From Aquificaceae bacterium (GTDB taxonomy: Bacteria > Aquificota > Aquificia > Aquificales > Aquificaceae), in NCBI GenBank assembly GCA_015490105.1, contig WFYK01000111.1, positions 1 to 5,746 on the forward strand: DNA of 5,746 nt. Reading direction: 5' to 3'. The position numbers were made by a program, and so were the translations under genes. Below, piece after piece: positions 4,022 through 5,746 of the stretch. The first letter of the stretch is position 1, and each line of letters opens with the position of its first letter. Below the pieces are notes generated by a model. That model worked only from the letters and a program-made list of their open reading frames with translations. It made no database searches and was not told the origin of the DNA.

Positions 4022-5094
4022 ATTTGCAAGAAGTCTTTAAGATCCTTTCTGAAGATAAGGTTTTCTTTGAAAAATACGAACAGAGGTTCGTGGAAGAGTT
4101 TCAGACTCTCCTTGTCAAAGAAAGAGAAGATATGCCTATAGTCAATACGCTGATCGTTCGACTTTACCGTCTACTTTTTTCTTTCACGTCTGATCCCACG
4201 CGGGAGCTTTACAGTCTGGCTTCTGTGCTTGCAAAAAAAGAAGTAGATTTTAAAAGGATTCTTATGTCTTCTTGCTTTTCTCTTATCAAAGCCTATGTAG
4301 ATTACACGAAGGATCAGGTAAATCTACTCAAGGTGAAAGCGCTTATAGATCTGATCAGCTACTTTTCTACAACGGTGGAGAAAGCCTACTCAAGCTACGT
4401 CTCTTCTTTAAAGGAGCGTATCCGACAGATTGAAGGTGAAACTAAGGTAAAAGATAGAGAGGAAGCCATAAACCTGATTTCGAAAGTGATCGAAAAGGCT
4501 CAAGGGAAAGTAGTTATTCATTACAAATACAAGGGTCTCATAGTTGACATAGCTTCGCGCTTGATAAGAATGGATCAAGGCAAAGCGGTTATAAGAACCG
4601 ATCATGTAGGGTCCTATAAGGAAGGAGACAACATTTGCCTAAAGATCCCTCTTTCTACACGACCTGTAGCGGGGAAGATAGTAAGCAGAGATTTGAATGC
4701 GTCTACTATAACCGTAGAGATAACAGGTTTTGAAGATCTACCCGAGGAGCGAAGGAGGTTTGTCAGGGTGATCCCTGAAGGGGAGGTTTATGCGGAAGTG
4801 CTAAGGGAAAACAGGCAAAAGGTAAAAGGCATCGTGGCGGATGTGTCGGTAAGGGGTGTTGGAGTGTATGCAGAAGATCCTTCCAACATAGAAAGTGGGG
4901 AGAACGTAGAGGTCCTTTTCGAACTTGAAGGGAAACCTATAAAGGTAAAGGGTGTGGTGAGACACGTTTCTCCTCACGGGAGTATATTCAGGATAGGGAT
5001 CGAATTAGAGCCAGACGTGAAAACGGAAGATACTATTAGTGCATACGTCGTAAGGCGTCAAATACTCCTTCTCAAAGAGTTTCGGGAGTTCTAA
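4018..5094 (+). CDS. PilZ-domain cyclic-di-GMP effector with helical N-terminal region
   Basis: The 358-aa protein ends in a PilZ domain (about 243-335) with both c-di-GMP motifs intact: RRFVR (246-250, RxxxR) and DVSVRG (275-280, DxSxxG). Before it, about 150-240 resembles the beta-rich YcgR-type domain that precedes PilZ in flagellar-brake and related proteins (GDNICLKIPLS, AGKIVSRDLN). The first ~140 residues are predicted all-helical, with no signal peptide or membrane span; I do not recognise this region, which could be a sensor or a partner-binding bundle. The protein likely changes conformation on binding c-di-GMP. The GTG start overlaps the preceding stop as GTGA, so the enzyme and its effector are made together, consistent with a dedicated local c-di-GMP circuit. 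Confidence 0.88.
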   Translation: MNLQEVFKILSEDKVFFEKYEQRFVEEFQTLLVKEREDMPIVNTLIVRLYRLLFSFTSDPTRELYSLASVLAKKEVDFKRILMSSCFSLIKAYVDYTKDQVNLLKVKALIDLISYFSTTVEKAYSSYVSSLKERIRQIEGETKVKDREEAINLISKVIEKAQGKVVIHYKYKGLIVDIASRLIRMDQGKAVIRTDHVGSYKEGDNICLKIPLSTRPVAGKIVSRDLNASTITVEITGFEDLPEERRRFVRVIPEGEVYAEVLRENRQKVKGIVADVSVRGVGVYAEDPSNIESGENVEVLFELEGKPIKVKGVVRHVSPHGSIFRIGIELEPDVKTEDTISAYVVRRQILLLKEFREF

Positions 5095-5104
5095 ATTTAT
5101 CCAT

Positions 5105-5746
5105 ATGCGGAGAAAACCTGCGGTAGCCGGGACCTTTTACCCTGCAAGAGGTGAGGAACTGAAGGTTTTAGTGGACACCCTCTGCGGATCGGAAGTCCAA
5201 GAGAAACTGCGGGCAAAAGCTATTTTGGTGCCCCACGCCGGTCTAATATATTCGGGCAAAACCGCCTGTGAGGTATACAAGAGGGTTGAAATCCCTGAAA
5301 GGATCCTCATAATCGGTCCCAACCATACCGGATACGGTCCGGAGGTGGCGCTCCACCCTCCCGGAGTGTGGGAAAGCCCATTGGGAGACGTAAGCCTCGA
5401 TGAGGAACTCATAAGCGCTCTTTCCCAAAATCCTAAGGTAAGTTTAGATCACACCGCCCACCTATATGAACACTCTTTGGAGGTCCAGCTTCCCTTTCTC
5501 TTTAGATACGCGAAGGGTGAGTTCAAGATCACTCCCTTGGTTTTAGGGTGGCTTGACTACGAAAGTGCCCGCGATCTGGGTCGGTTTATAGGTGAGATAC
5601 TCAAATCCCTGCCCGCACTCGTAGTTATCAGCTCCGACATGTCCCATTACATAAGTGCGGAAGAAGCAAGAAAAAGGGATTTCATCCTCATATCCGCTAT
5701 GGAAAGACTTGCAACCGACGAGCTTTACTACAAGAGGGTTCAATAT
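5105..5746 (+). CDS. MEMO1-family protein (AmmeMemoRadiSam component B), 3' end beyond window
   Basis: The frame is open from ATG 5105 to the window edge (214 codons, no stop), so only the N-terminal part is seen; the family is usually about 260-290 aa. Family hallmarks are RRKPAVAGTFYPA (2-14), LVPHAGLIYSG (41-51), IIGPNHTGYG (69-78), EHSLEVQLPF and VISSDMSHY. The His residues in VPHAG (44) and GPNH (74) correspond to metal-site ligands of the family. MEMO proteins resemble non-haem iron dioxygenases. In prokaryotes they occur with AMMECR1-like and radical SAM proteins in the AmmeMemoRadiSam system, whose reaction is not settled. The gene starts 10 nt after the PilZ stop with no good Shine-Dalgarno, so it is probably co-transcribed with the c-di-GMP pair; whether the functions are linked is unknown. 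Confidence 0.92.
   Translation, partial: MRRKPAVAGTFYPARGEELKVLVDTLCGSEVQEKLRAKAILVPHAGLIYSGKTACEVYKRVEIPERILIIGPNHTGYGPEVALHPPGVWESPLGDVSLDEELISALSQNPKVSLDHTAHLYEHSLEVQLPFLFRYAKGEFKITPLVLGWLDYESARDLGRFIGEILKSLPALVVISSDMSHYISAEEARKRDFILISAMERLATDELYYKRVQY

Noticed and set aside
5137..5743. Several minus-strand frames opposite the MEMO gene
   Set aside because: The plus strand carries a continuous MEMO1-family frame with many conserved motifs; the antisense frames show none.

Overview
The window looks like a stretch of a thermophilic bacterial chromosome, most likely Aquificota (Aquifex/Hydrogenobacter/Thermocrinis type). This is inferred from Lys/Glu/Ile-rich proteins, AGG/AAG-rich codon use, very tight gene packing with GTGA-type overlaps, GTG and TTG starts, and a small CRISPR array. 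No single marker gene proves the assignment, and all family calls were made by eye.

Layout. (1) 1-187: three 35-bp CRISPR repeats and two spacers (42 and 40 bp), probably the end of an array transcribed on the minus strand. It is followed by a gene-free leader of about 230 bp that contains a degenerate, inverted copy of the CRISPR repeat (280-319). (2) 421-2002, minus strand, one gene line running toward the array. It begins with a ribbon-helix-helix (RHH) DNA-binding protein (65 aa), followed 1 nt later by a PIN-like (VapC-type) protein (142 aa) in which the usual acidic catalytic positions read S, H, E and G. Next come two overlapping tiny membrane proteins (58 and 33 aa), absent from simple long-ORF lists, and then a minimal HlyD-type periplasmic adaptor (164 aa). 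(3) 2051-5746, plus strand, divergent: a PAS/GAF-like-GGDEF-EAL cyclic-di-GMP protein, a PilZ-domain effector overlapping it by 4 nt, and the 5' part of a MEMO1-family gene cut by the window edge.

Two arrangements stand out. First, a 32-bp near-palindrome (2021-2052) lies between the divergent units. It covers a near-consensus promoter for the c-di-GMP operon, which seems to make a leaderless mRNA, and it also covers the probable promoter of the RHH gene. The picture is of a VapBC-like pair that may have lost its RNase and become a local regulator of c-di-GMP genes. Second, a perfect 31-bp direct repeat (919-949 and 1382-1412) brackets the two tiny membrane genes. Removing one repeat unit in silico joins the PIN-like gene to the HlyD-like gene with a perfect GTGA stop/start overlap. 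This strongly suggests that the small membrane-gene pair was inserted into an older RHH - PIN-like - adaptor operon.
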